From Anas platyrhynchos (taxonomy: Eukaryota > Chordata > Aves > Anseriformes > Anatidae): a stretch of 64,000 bases of DNA. Numbering within the stretch: position 1 is the first letter of the stretch; every line of letters begins with the position of its first letter. A model generated the notes under the pieces. The model ran no database searches. It was not told the origin of the DNA and saw only the letters and a program-made list of their open reading frames with translations. Shown piece by piece: positions 49,904-62,364 of the stretch. The DNA lies in assembly GCF_047663525.1 (NCBI RefSeq), contig NC_092612.1, forward strand, positions 343,501-407,500. Direction: 5' to 3'. The translations under genes were made by a program, and so were the position numbers.

Positions 49904-51419
49904 AGAAATGCCATCAAGATCCAAGCCCAGGACTGCCCTTCTGCCTCGATGACCTGCGAGTAACACGTAGGAGTGGGGGGAAATACATGCACGGCAGTGA
50001 AACGCACTGGAATCACCTTCCGTGTGATTGGGCTTGCCAAACGCTTTTGGGTCAGGTGGCAGCAAAGGCAAAATGACTGGCACACAGGCTCACGCTCATT
50101 TTTTCCACAGGATTTGCCTTTCAGGCTGGCACAGCCTGAAGATGTGCTCCAGAAAATGGGCACCAGGGGATGCTGCCCACTGAAGGACACTCAGGCCTGA
50201 TGGCAGGGTGCAGCTGCAGCGGCTGCTCCATCAGAGGCAACGTCAGGGGCTTGGCTGCTGCCCCTGACAGAGTGCTTTTGCAGTCACCATGTGCATGTCT
50301 CAATGCACCTTCTTGTACCCGTACACCTGCTAATTAAAAACTTCATTAGTCTGCTGCTCATTAACAGTGTGCTGGTCATCCTAGTTGGCTTTCCTCGGTG
50401 ACGTCTTTGGCATCCCTCACAAAACCAAGCTGTGGGGCGTAGAGTTTTCTAATTAAAGCTGATAGGAAGAAGGATAAGAGCAGGCTCAGCAACACCAACA
50501 GGAACGCAAGCAATGGTTGGTGGGGAACAACATCGCTACAGCCTGCTCCCAGCCCAAGAAGAGCTCCCTGTGGCAGGCACGGGTAGGAAGCTGTGACATG
50601 GAAAAGCAACTGGGGGCTTCCCGGTGCAGCCCAGACCGTGGTGGCAGCTCCGTCCCTCCTCCTGCCCATCACTTCCAACCCTGATAGGGACGAACATGCT
50701 GTCATTGTGATCATGGGCATGATGGAGTGAAGCATTCTGGCATGGACTGGCACTGCACACCGAATGCGCTGGGAGAAGACCCTGCTTCACTGAGGACACT
50801 GAGGCTTCTCTTAGCACCCAAGCAACAACTCCCCCAATGATGGGACCGTCCTGTGACCTTTCCCCAGCTCTCCAGGGTGGAGACCCTGTCCCTTCCCACC
50901 TGATCCTCGAATATAACCCTGGAGGTGCCCTGGTGTATCTCAGCGTTGCTCACGATCCTGCATTCTGAAATCCCCTTTTCCTGTCCTTTTGGCCTGCCCC
51001 CTTACTCTTCTTACAGCCTTCTACCAGATTCAGATAGTTCAGGTAGGTGCTGTGCATGAAAGGAGCAGCAGAGTGTGGAAGGACTCTCATTATCACCAGT
51101 GCCCCAGCAAAAAATGCCAGCAGAGCTATGTTATCTAAGACCTCACCATGCTGCAGGTCTCTGTTGCAGTCCCTTTCCCCCTTCAGGAAGGGAAGAACAC
51201 CATCCACTGCTTGTGTTAAAACAACCATGATTTTCCCTTCAAACAGCAGGGGCAACACAGGTGTTGGTGGTTAATTTGCAACCTGTTTATGTGGCACAGG
51301 AAGCTTAACAAAGTTCACTGTTAACTTCTTCAAGATGTGGCTTAGAGTGTGTCAGCTTGGAGCTCTCACAGCTCCACACATCAGTGTTTACTGACTAATG
51401 ATCCTAACCCACAGGGAGT
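49904..51419. other. Intergenic stretch between copy B flank and the pseudogene fragment
   Basis: About 1.5 kb. Apart from the hydrophobic open frames noted at 50376-50560 and 50990-51250, no gene, RNA or repeat is recognised. Confidence 0.5.
50376..50560 (-). other. Unclassified hydrophobic open segment (possible exon or relic)
   Basis: A minus-strand frame ends in a 20-plus-residue Leu/Phe-rich stretch (QPLLAFLLVLLSLLLSFFLS) followed by a charged tail ALIRKLYAPQLGFVRDAKDV and a stop. This looks like a single membrane segment with a short cytoplasmic tail. A separate open frame at 50990-51250 on the same strand also has a hydrophobic patch (DNIALLAFFAGALVIM). I do not recognise either and cannot define the splice sites. 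They could be fragments of an unannotated membrane protein gene or chance. Confidence 0.2.
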
Positions 51420-52600
51420 CTGATTATAAGCAGCTGCCAGTCTGTCTTGCTGATGTTATGAAGCAGATCTTGGCTGGCCAATTTATACTCACAGAGTGAG
51501 GCCCAATTCGTTTTTGTCTTTTCTACCTGAACTTCAGTGGGGCCTGACATTTCACCAGCAGCAAGGTACACAGAAATCGCAGCCAATGTGTGGAATGAGT
51601 GGTCCCCATGTTCCAACTCTACCAGCAGCAGTGAACATGAAATAGAGAGGATAAAGAAGACGATTTTTGAAGCAGATTGATATATGCTCACCTGAAACCT
51701 TCCTGTGCATGAGGAAAAATGTATAGCAAATGTGAAACTGCACTGCTGATGGAAAGGAAGGTGACAACAGGAGGTCACCTCACTGGCACTTGCCTGTTAT
51801 TTGCAGATATAAGCCAATGGAGGAACAATATATTTTAAGCTACAGTGGTTCAAGTTGTTGGATAAAGTCTCTGCTGAAAAAAGACACTTTATGTCCTTCT
51901 CTAACCTGAGAACGCAGAAATAAATATGTGCTTTTCCTTGAATTGCTACAACCTGATATCAGATGTGCTGTCTTCAGGAGAGAAGCTCCTATCATGAGCG
52001 TGCAAGGCTCATTGAGTTCCTTCTAAAATCCAACCATCTACTCTGAAAAAGAAAAAAAAAGCTGGTATTATGGACAAAGGAACTGTGTTCTAATATAAGT
52101 GTCTCTCACATTTTGCAATTCTTTCTGTATCTAGGTTAAGATCTCGTTTTTAATGACTTGCATTTTAAGTGACTAGGGATGGGTCCCAGTTCCATATTTG
52201 CCTACACAAGCATTGAGGGGTAATCCAAAAATCCTTTTCCTTGTATCTTCTTCCAAAAGCTCCAGATCCCATCTACTTCCCAGAAGCATGCCACCTCAGG
52301 CATAGTGTGCACAGCTTGGAGCCCATAAGTTTGTTCTCATATCCGTGACATAAAATCAGGAAAAAAGATTAAACTCAGAAGTATCAGTTTGTTCTTTTTC
52401 CCTGATGACACATCATCAAAACATGTGATGCTTCCATTCCATCCTGAAGTGATGACGCTCATCTTTCAGGTTGGACAGGCAGTGGATCACATAGCCAAAG
52501 GCAAAAATATTTCACTCAGAGAAGCAGAGAAAAAAAGGGACCTTAATGCAAGCAGTCACTTAGGCCTTGCTGCTGCTGGGACTGCCTATAGGGATGCCGT
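51420..52600 (-). pseudogene. Decayed SELENBP1-like fragment (exon 4 region, probably also exon 6)
   Basis: Sequence at about 52308-52495 aligns with SELENBP1 exon 4: plus-strand agcttggagccc, gtatcagtttgttctttttc, tcatctttcaggttgg and gcagtggatcacatagcc match positions in copies B and C. Intron homology continues on both sides (cttcccagaagcat; aaaaagggaccttaatgcaa). A second weaker match at about 51440-51540 resembles exon 6 (ttgctgatgttatgaagcag; gaggcccaattcgttttt). Indels and substitutions destroy the frame and the splice sites, and exons 7-12 are not found. It is a relic of another cluster member. Confidence 0.7.
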
Positions 52601-52794
52601 GAGGGTAGTACTGGCCTTGATGCTGCTTTTTGGTAGCACATCTCTGGCTGGGACAGGTGGAGAGATCAAAGCTGAAGTCCGACATTCTTTCAGGAACTGG
52701 ATTACACAGCCCATGCCAATGAATGCCTTAAAAACATTTACCTAAAAAAAATAAGATAGCTGAAAATGTTCCTTTTGAAGACAGAGATAAGAGT

Positions 52795-52918
52795 CTGCTA
52801 GTGCTCTCAAGACTGCATTGACACTGGATCTAGGCCAGGTTGATGGTTGGACTTGACGATCTTGAAAGTCTTTTCCAACATAATGATTCTACGAGTCTGA
52901 ATCTATGATTCTATGAAA
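52795..52918 (+). mobile_element. CR1 LINE 3' end
   Basis: CR1-type 3' terminus, with gatggttggacttgacgatc and aagtcttttccaacataatg followed by the octamer-like tail gattctatgaaaag. The element is strongly 5'-truncated. Confidence 0.85.
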
Positions 52919-54744
52919 AGTTCATCATGCTTTGAAGCATGTCAGGCACAAAGTCTGTGAGGCAAAAGAAATCAGGAGATGATTTTTCTGGCTCTCATTC
53001 ATCTGACCTGTTTGAAATGGCCAACTCTGAGTGACTTGAAACACCCTGCCAGTATGCCATTTTCCCTCTCCATGGGCATAAAGGCAATGAAGGCAACTAC
53101 GCACGTGTCCTCCTCCAGAATGTCCTGCTGTAAGGCTGGGCGAGATGGATCGCACCACAAACACAGGGGTTCACAGAACACCCTTTGCAAGAGCAGGCTG
53201 ACCAGACTAGTTGTTTCAGAAGATAAACTGGATTTACAGCCTCATGAAGGAGATCAAATCTGATTCCTCGTGTACTGTGGGAGTGGGTTGTGAGCAGAGT
53301 GCACAACACAACAGCTTGGCTCTTATGGGGCATGCTCTGCTCTGCCAAAGCTGCTGGGTGCCCTGTGCAGCCAAGCCATCGGGCTTCATGAACCTCGCTC
53401 AGTGGATGCTTCCCCCAGTCTCAGCTACGGAGAGGCTGGAGGCTCAGCCCAGCCCAGAGCAAAGTCAGCCGAGCTCACCTCCTGCAGAGGGACAGCACTG
53501 CAGCATAGCAAGACTGCGTTTCTCCTCCCTCAAGGCACCTGACTCTTTTTTCCATTATTACCCCAGCCACCCTTTCCCCTACAAATCAGCTGTTTGCTTT
53601 TGGAGCAAGAGTCACAGGAGAGGGGGCAGAAATATCTGACCAGAAGCATGGGAAGAGTGGGCTCACTCCTCCCCACTATGTCCCACAGCTATGACAGGAT
53701 AAACCCATCTGAAACCCACATCCTTAGGTTGTGATTTCAGGCACCAGCTAATGAGCAGCCACTTCAGGCTGCCATCGAACAGCCCTGCCACGTGCAGCCA
53801 CAGGGAAATTGTCCACACCAATGGACAGTGAGTCACGTTTCTGGTGGCTCAGGTTTCTGCCGGATCAGGTTGTTGAACTGACTTCTCCCACAGCCCCACA
53901 ATCACTCCACCTGGCACCAGAGGAGTGGCAGCACCATGCAGCTGGGGAGCACGGACAAGCAGCACCTGCCTTTTTTCCTGGCATCCAAGCTACACGACAG
54001 CAGTGGATGCATTGCGAGCCCCGTGTCTTCCGTGTCTCTACCTGAAGACAGGCATTAGCAACTCGGCTAATATATGCAACTCAACTCATATACTGAGCAA
54101 TTTACTTAAACATTTCAGGTTTCACTCCAAGGAACCATTTTATACTTCTTCATATGAGTTTCTGGTGAGTGTCTACGTATCGTGGTAGCAAACATGAAGG
54201 CAGAAAACAGGTTAGTGTCTTCTATTAGAGATTATTTTTATGTATAGTAAAATGACCTAATCAATCCACTTTTCCGTCCTCTGCAATATCCATGGTTCCT
54301 GTGCAAAATTCTTTGAGAAACATTTAATCATAATAGAAGTCATAAAGTTACACTAGCATCCTTATGTCCCTGGCAACATCCCTTAAAGAAAGGTTCGTCT
54401 GAAAAGAAGACCAAGGGCAGAATGGAGCATTCACAATGGCTGCATGGTCAACAGGATTTTTCGGGACACTAGTTTTCAGTCCTGTATCTACAAGCTTTGT
54501 CTTAACCTTGTGCGTGAATGAATTGTGCAGTCCGAAAGTATCCTCAGCTACACATGCAACTCCATCCACCCTTGAAGCTTGTGCCCAAGGGAAAAAAAAA
54601 AAAAAAAAAAAAAAAAAAAGCATTTTGGAGCTACCAAAACACGAGGATGACTTGACAGGCACAGGCAGCAGGGCGAAGCGTATCTTCCGAACCACCACTA
54701 GAGGGAACAAACAAAGCATCCAGCTTCAGATTAAGGGAGCGAAG

Positions 54745-55160
54745 CATCTTCCTTAAGAGGAAAGGCTGAGGGAGCAGGGTCTCTTTAGCTTGGGGAAGAG
54801 GAGACCGAGGGGTGACCTTATTAATGCTTATAAATATGTAAAGGGGGAGTGTCAGGAGGACGGGGCCAGGCTCTTCTCGGTGACACCCCATGACAGGACA
54901 AGGAGCAATGGGTACAAGCTGGAACATAGGAGGTTCTGCTTAAATGCGAGGCAAAACTTTTTTTTTAGAGTGAGGTCGACAGAACATGGAACAGGCTGCC
55001 CAGGGTTTGTGTGGAGTCTCCTTCTCTGGAGATATTTGAGACCTGTTTGGATGCCTACCTGGGCAACCAGTTCTAGGGAATGTGCTTTGGCAGGAGGGTT
55101 GGACCTGATGATCTCTTGAGGTCCCTTCCAACCCCTCTCCAATTCTGTGATTCTGCGAAT
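54745..55160 (+). mobile_element. CR1 LINE 3' fragment
   Basis: About 415 bases in plus orientation with characteristic CR1 blocks: gaggagaccgaggggtgacc, acaggctgcccagggtttgt, gagacctgtttggatgccta, gatctcttgaggtcccttcc. It ends in an octamer-like attctgtgattctgcgaatg. Confidence 0.92.
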
Positions 55161-55946
55161 GGGGATGGGGCCTGGCCCGTCCCAAGGGCAGGTCTCCAGA
55201 GCAGATTCACCTCACCTGGCCTGCAGCCTGGCACAGGGTGCCTGCTGCCCAGACCCTCCCTGCAGCCGATGGAGAGGAGGCGGCGCCTCTGGAGAGACCC
55301 GGGCTTGGCAGGGGTCTGAAGGAAGGGGAGAGCTCATTCCAGAGCCACCCCACCAGCAGGGACATCACCTGAAAGGCTCCTCTGATAGGGAAGCTCTGCA
55401 GGACCTCAGCAAGGGGTCACGCACTCACAAGCGATTGTGGGGCTGAAGAGCAGTACCCCAGGGATGCTTCCCACCCAAGGTTCACCACTGCAACTTGGGC
55501 CCTCATCTAGCCTCATCCTCTCTGCTCCGTGGGGAGAGGAAACCCCCTATCCCTTCCACAAAGGGCAATTCCTTCCAGACTTCTTGGACACCTCATTCAG
55601 GAAGCTATGGAAGCAATCTCCAGAAAGGCTGGATTTTCTCTAGGACCAATAAGGGTGCACAGAAGAACCCAGCAATAAGTTTGCTGATGGAAGGGGTGAA
55701 GGAAGGAAATGAAGTTACTCTTCCAATGTAGATAAGTAAAAAGCTAAAATTTGTAATGATCCACAATATATTGACATTTTTGCAACCTTTGCATCTCACA
55801 GAGACAAACAGGCACTCTTGCACTATCGGTGACTATGTAGAGGTGATTTCCCAAACATCAACCTTATCATTAGCCACTGCTGAAAACATTATAGAAAGGT
55901 TCAATGAAATAAGACACGTGAAGATCTAGGTGATGCAAAGAACAAT

Positions 55947-55952
55947 TTTATT
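55947..55952 (-). terminator. Polyadenylation signal of copy C
   Basis: AATAAA on the minus strand, about 710 nt after the copy C stop. The distance is about 490 nt longer than in copy B because of the C-specific segment at about 56135-56630. Confidence 0.6.
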
Positions 55953-56134
55953 TGTGTTTAAAGCAGAACACAAGAGCAGACCAGTGTCAGGAAACAGGCA
56001 CCTCTTTTCAGATTAAAGCACTACTCGCTCCTTTGGCTGTAATACAATACTGACCCAAGCATGCCACAAGCAAGCCTCAAGTGCTCTTGCACCAGGGAAA
56101 GACTGTCCAGGAATGACCTGGATGAAGAACAGCA

Positions 56135-56630
56135 ATTCGGACAAAATGGATGGTTTGCCTTCTTTGCCCTTCATTTCCAAGTGTGAATGAGCTCTGAATC
56201 ATAACAGAGTTCAACAACTTCCCACCAGGCCCTGCTACGCCACAGCAATTGCTATCAGGCTAGGGCCAGCAAGAAAGGTGCCCAACAGGTCCTCAGCAAT
56301 GACAAACAGCACGGTGGGTATGCAGACATCTGTGAAATGGTGCTGTGCATACTGCAAATCTCTACACGATAAGTAGCAAGCACCCTTAACCCTGCTCTGT
56401 GAAGCGTGCCCAGGGGTTTCTTTGCACTGAAACCAAAGGCAGACACACGGTGCCACAAGGTGAATGCCATGCCATGTGTCTGTGCTCACCACTGGTGTGC
56501 CCGAACCAAAGCCTCCAACAGGACAGCTGAGCTGTAGCTCACATTAGCAGAAACCTAGATTCCAGCAATGAATGGGGACCCCCAGACCCAATTACCCTAC
56601 ACTCTGTTTTAACAGCTGCACCGAAGACTA
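56135..56630. other. 491-bp segment present in unit C but not in unit B
   Basis: The alignment offset between the units jumps from 13006 to 13497 here. The segment lies in the predicted 3' UTR of copy C. It has no obvious target-site duplication, poly-A tail or CR1 motif. It may be an insertion in C or, just as well, a deletion in B. Confidence 0.8.
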
Positions 56631-56660
56631 GAGAGAAGAAGGGAGTCTAGGCAATGGCGT

Positions 56661-59600
56661 CTAGGCCAAGATGTCGGAGGTGGAATCTCCACAAGGGAAG
56701 CGGATAGAATGGGCAAGGCAAGGCCCATTGGGTTCCTTTCCGAAATCCACCAGGAAGTTCTTGTTCACCGTCAGGCCTCCTTTCTCAGTGTCCACATCAA
56801 TCTGCAGCATGACAGAGCCTTCCCTGCAGGGGGGCGAGAGAGCAGGCATTACAGACAAGCACGCGGGGCCCTTCCTGCCCTTCATGAGGTGGAGGCATTC
56901 TCCCTGACATCTTGTCTTCTCCACAGAGAAGACAGCAGAGGCCCACTCCTAGCAGTGGCTAACACCAGCACCCATGGCTCCGTGCTGAATTCTCACCGGA
57001 GGCGAGTAAACCACCAGGCATGATGTGACAGACAGGCTGGAGCTTGCCTTTGTGTTGGAGGTCATCGTTACTGAACGAAAACGCCTCTGGTGGAGCAGAG
57101 CCGTGGCCTGGCTCTGAGAGACCCACAGATGGACTCACTCCACCTGCAAGGCCGATCAACGTACGCGCTCCCAAGCCAAGCCCTGCCACTGCAGCTCCAC
57201 ACAGGGAGCAGGTTCAGAGGTGCACGGGAGACAATTGCGTGTGCAATTCAACAAGAGCAAGCACAGCAACCGCAAGGGATTCCTCGCAGTCCCCTGGGTG
57301 AGGCACCTTCCCCACTTCTAGCACTGAGGCCTTGCAAAAGAGGCCCCTTTCCTCCCCCAGATTTCTTACCTGACCACGTTCGGGTAGAACTGCTTGTCCC
57401 ACGTGCTGTAGAAGGAGTTGGTGACGTACAGCCTCTTGCCATCCAAGCTGAGCTGCATCTTACAAGGGCCACCGTACACCCTCTTGCACTGGAGGCACAA
57501 CAGAGAGCAGGGATGTCAGGGCCTCTTTCTCTCAGCAGACAAGCAAAAGCAGAGGCAGCAGAGCAGAGAAGCAGAGCACAATGGCTGCCTCCCCTCCTAA
57601 CACAGCTCACCTTGATCACCAAGGGCTCCGGCTGGCACTTCAGCTCTTCATCTCTACACACAGTCACGGGCCCGCCTCTGAGGATGCTGCCTCCCACAAA
57701 CACCTGGAAGCAAGGCAGTGGGAGATGTGTGGCTTGTCTTGTAACCACCACCAGGTACTGATAAGGAAGCAACGCTGCAAGCCCCTCTGCCCGTCCTTAC
57801 CTGTCCCACCAGCCTGGGCTTGCAGGTTTTGGAGATGTCATACTGGCGGATGTCTCCGTGCAGCCAGTTGCTGAGATACAGGTATTTGTCATCCAAGGAG
57901 ATGACCATGTCGGCTGTGAAGGCTAGGGCACAGAAAAAAGAACTCTGGAGGAGGCGGCGTCAGCAGAAAACTCAGCCCCTCTGGCATGGCATGCATTGGG
58001 TTTACAGGGCACGGCCGCTGGGCTTTGCCAGGCTGCACAACGCAGCGCTCCGAGAGGAAAAGGGCAACTCCACCTCAGGGCTCACCAACCTGGCATCTTG
58101 CAGAGAATCCATCCCGACACCTCCTTGGCTGGTATCTGAATCGCCTCCTCTACTGACCAGGTATCTCTCTGCAAAGGAGCACAAACACCGTGCCGTGGGC
58201 ATTCCTGGCTGCTCAGGACAGAGCCCTCCCCTGCGCTCGCCCGCTTGCACAGCCAGGCAAATCATAGAATCATAGGATATCTCGAGCTGGAAGGGACCCC
58301 TAAGGATCACTGAGTCCAACTCCTGGCACCGCACAGCTCTCCCCAAACTTTTAGAGCATGTGCCTAAGCGCACAGTCCAATCGCTTCTTAAATTCAGAGA
58401 GTCTGTGTGCAGTGCCTGGGTTTCTGGTGGCTGCGGGCAGAATACTTGCCTCACAACAAGCCTTGTAGAAGCGGTAGATGATGCCACTCAGGGCACAGCT
58501 GACATAGCCCTCAGCAGCATCGGGGTTGTGGAGGAACTTAACGCTCAAGGGCAACGAGTCCTCCCCCAGGTCAAAGCACTGGGTCAGGGTGCGGCAGGAC
58601 AAGTTCCACACGTTCAGGCGGCGCCCAAAGACCCCTGAGGAAGAGGAAAGGCGAGAGTCAGGAGAGGGCAGGGGAGCTACGGAGATCGCTCACACCTAAA
58701 GACGCTCCCTGGCAGGGACAGCCACGGCAGCGGCTACCCAGGATTAGCAGCAGCAAAATGCAGTGACTTTGGGAACAGAGGGAGAGAACAGGAACCAGCC
58801 TGTCTTGAGGAGAGACGATGAGCGTCCTGGGGCAGTGCCCGTAAAATGGGCCATTTTGGGACAACTCCGCCTGCCCCCTCTCCCCGGTTCTGGACCGTTC
58901 AGCAACCGCATCAACATCCTCCCATGAGCCTGGTCAGTTCTGGCTCAGTGCTTGCATCCCCATTCTCACCTTTCTTCAAATCATCAGGATTAAATCCACG
59001 CCCCGCACGTTTTGGAACCAGTCCGGCAGAGCTGATGAGAACGTTGTGGCGGGGCTGGTACCAGAAGTCATAGCCAGTTGGGGGGGCCTCGCACTCGTTT
59101 TCCCAGTTACCTTTCAGCTCAAAGGTCTCTCCATCCAGCACAATAAATCCTCCTGTGATGCAAGAGGGCATGCACAACAGATCGAATACTCATCTTTCCA
59201 ACCAGTCATGTTGTTCATGGTCTTATTGTAGGGAAAAATACCTTTTCCATTGCCAGCTGGATCTCCCATGTTGGCAATCAGTATATCACCATTAGGCAGG
59301 CTATGAGGTACACTGAGGTATCCCTTGTTGCACTTCCAGAAGACATCCACTGGCTCAATCATCTGAAAGAAGTGTATACACGAGTAAGTCTGACTGATCT
59401 GCTCATTTCACACTACATGGCAGAGCAGAGTCTTTGCCATCTGAGGTTTCTGGTGTTCACAGGAGTTTTCTTTCGAAGAAATCACACCTGCTAGGCCTTG
59501 CTCATCCTTGGAAAGAAGCGAAGAAGCCACTGAGCTCTCCTTTACAAGGACAACATGAATGCAGCAACTCGCAAGAGCTTGTTTGCCCACCTTACTCTTT

Positions 59601-62238
59601 GGGATGGGGGCCAGGCATGGGGTGCTACATGGCTTCCAGTTATTAGACACTCCCTGAATGCAACAGGCACAGGGAAGGCAAGAAAATGGGGGTGGAAGCC
59701 TCCCCTCAGCCTGAGAAGGAGAAAGCCGAGGGGGAAGCATGACCCAGGTCTCTAAAATCAGGGGGAAGAAAAGAAGAGGAGGAGAACCTTCTTCCCTGTG
59801 CATTATTCCAGAAGCACCAGTTCCCAAGTCCTTCCCAGAAAGTTGCCTTTGAATCAGCTCAGGCATACCTTACAGAGCTTGGGAGCCCGGCACTGTGAAC
59901 CCACATCCACCACGTAAATACGGGAAGAAATCAAACAGGGGAGAATCAGCTTGTTCCTTTTTGTTGTGATATTGTCAAAGCAGACGCAGCCGGCGCCCCA
60001 CCCTGAGGAATGCAGCTCGTCTTTGAGGTTGGGCATGGGCAGGCGGTGGATCACCTAGGCAGTCAAAGGCAAAGTTAGGGTTCAGTCAGGGAGGCAGGGA
60101 CAAAAGGGGACATTAATACAGGCAGATACTTCTATCTTTGTAGCCTCCATGTGACTAGAGCTGGGAATGCCTCTAGAGACGCAGAAAGGAGAACATTGCT
60201 CCTTACACTAGCCATTGCCCTTTGACAGGTGACTGTGTGCAGCTGGGAAATGTGGAGATATCAAAGATTCATTCAAGAATTCCTCACCCCATGCCACTAA
60301 AATTCAGAAAATTACATATGAAGAAATGATGATTATCATCTTGACATGTCAGGTGATTCACTCTGGAAGCTTCTCCGAACACTGGACTCTCAGAAGTCTG
60401 TATTTTCTTTAAAGTGCATTTGCTCCTAATCTCTTGCACTAACGGAGTAATCAGGTAATATATATACAACCCTGATGTAGACAATATGCCTAGTATTTAC
60501 TTGTTTCTGAAGGATTTCGCGTTTAGGATGACAGCAGACAGGTTGGTTCAGAGCATTCTGAAATTGCAGTACAGTAGAAAAAAGATGAAATCTGCAAAAG
60601 TGCAGGATACCCTAAACCATCTGGGTTACTAGTGAACATATTCCCTGCTGAGCAGCCACTGGCAGGGTGATTCAGAGCATGTGCTCAAAAGTTCACTAGT
60701 AGCACCAAGATGCTATGGAAATGAGTTGGGAAGTGAATCCCTACTGGCTTGTCCCCTGAGACAAAGAGATGCTGATGATTCAACTGGAGCCAGGTACACA
60801 GGGGACAGCAGAAAAGCAGCAGGGAGTTAACATTCATAGCAGACAACATCCCAGGCTGGTGTGTATCACCAGTGGAGAAGCAAGAAATAGGCCTGTCATG
60901 GCAAAATTATTGGTTGCCCAGACAGTCATGAAGAGGACATGAAAAACAAATAGGAAGCAGGATAAAAGAATCAACCAAGAGACAGAAATGAAAATGTGGA
61001 AAGACAAGAAGGTGCAAGGCATAAAAAAAAAACAACAAGCATGACAGAGTGGCTGGAAAGCACTCTGAATTTCCATAGCAGAAAAGAGTAAACGGCATGA
61101 ATCAGGAAGCACAAAGACAGCAGCTAGTCATCAGCTCAGTAGAAACAGTCTAGGCACAGGTACCTGGCCGTAATACGGAGATCTGGGGTTGAGATCAACA
61201 GTGGCCAAGAAGTCAGGTTGGTCGATGCAAGTTTCTCGGTAAGTACAGGTCACATAAGCAACCTCTTCCCTAGGAGCTTCAAATAAAGAAAACTTGTGTT
61301 ACAAAGAGACATAAAATGTCCATAAAAGAAAAAAAAAGTTTCAGCAGACTCAGATAAGACTAAGCTACGCTTTCTGCAGCTACAACCTTCCTCCTTGGTC
61401 AATGACAACTGCCCAGCCCTGGCTCACTCCTGGCCCAGAGCTGAGAACACAACACAAGCAGATCACTGCACAGCTCCAGTTTTCTCCCACCAAGGGAAGG
61501 GACTCAGCACATGCAATTAATTAACGGTGGTCTCTAAAAGACTCAGGCTTTGTCATCATCCAGTCTGAAGCTAACACCCCCCTTTCACAAATGCCCCCCT
61601 TTCCAAACATTCCCGAGAGGACTTGCCTTTCACAACGTCCGGGCAGACGGGGTAGTCGTAGCACTGAAGTTTGCATCTGTCTGAATTGAGAAGGAGAGAA
61701 GAATGAAAGGAGAAACGTCCACGTCCTTAAATGGTGCCAGTTCAAAAGGCTCCATCCCACCCAGTGGACCTTCGCCCACCCTCGTCATCAGTGGGGACCT
61801 CTGACCAGCATCTACTTGCGTAGATTTAGACTAGATATAAGGCAGAAATTCTTCACTATGAGGGCTGTGAGGCACTGGCACAGGTTGCCCAGAGCAGCTG
61901 TGGATGCCCCATCCCTGAAGCGCTCAAGGCCAGGTTGGATGAAGCCTTGAGCAAGCTGGTGTGGTGGGAGGTGTCCCTGCCCAAGGCAGGGGGGCTGGGA
62001 TGAGCAAAGCTAAGCCCCTGGAAGCAGACCAGTAGCAAGATGAAAGAAACCCTTGTGTCCCAGGCTTCAGTCCCACCTTCCAGCAGCGCAGCAGAGCAAC
62101 AAAGCTGCCAGTCCACAAGTGGGACTCGGCTTCAAGGTGGGATGTCTGCAGCCCCAGGCAGAGGCTGGAGCCAGGGCCAGGACGGAGCGAGAGGGCATGG
62201 AGCTGCTGTGGGGAGGCTGCAGAGCGTTTCTTACCCAT
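56661..62238 (-). CDS. SELENBP1-like (methanethiol oxidase-like) paralogue, copy C
   Basis: Exons: 62238-62235, 61680-61627, 61276-61164, 60054-59869, 59362-59242, 59152-58970, 58634-58450, 58168-58090, 57922-57801, 57703-57611, 57488-57370, 56823-56661; 473 residues, identical exon sizes to copy B. The protein differs from B at few positions. In exon 3, REEVAY replaces REELAY, CIDQ replaces CTNQ, and SPYYGQ replaces SPYYCQ, so Gly56 stands where human SELENBP1 has Cys57. In exon 4, SGWG replaces SGWS. In exon 5, YLSVPH replaces HLSIVH. In the last exon, LAHS replaces LARS, keeping the family histidine. The GC donors after exons 2 and 7 are shared with B. The frame is open throughout and splice sites are intact, so it is probably expressed. 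Function is unproven. Confidence 0.9.
58261..58402 (-). mobile_element. CR1 fragment in intron 7 of copy C
   Basis: Same insertion as at 44764-44905 in copy B, at the same intronic site, so it is an ancestral insertion duplicated with the unit. Confidence 0.8.
61817..62000 (+). mobile_element. CR1 fragment in intron 1 of copy C
   Basis: Same insertion as at 47722-47905 in copy B, nearly identical in sequence. Confidence 0.8.
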
Positions 62239-62354
62239 GCTGAAGGCCTTCTGGTTCACTGTCCTCAAGAGCAGAGGTGCTGGGGCTGGAGGAGCAGCTT
62301 GCTGTCTGCCTTGCTGGAGTGGGTCGTGTAGTGCCAGGGCTGCTCGGAGGGCCC

Positions 62355-62361
62355 TTATATA
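62355..62361 (-). promoter_or_regulatory. TATA box of copy C
   Basis: Minus-strand TATATAA about 120 bases upstream of the copy C ATG, identical in context to copy B. The two promoters should respond alike. Confidence 0.75.
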
Positions 62362-62364
62362 CAC

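Larger units (their letters stand above)
52601..55829. other. Intergenic spacer upstream of the relic and downstream of copy C
   Basis: About 3.2 kb. It contains two CR1 copies (52795-52918, 54745-55160) and a 28-base A run at 54592-54619. No coding exon that I can support. Confidence 0.6.
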
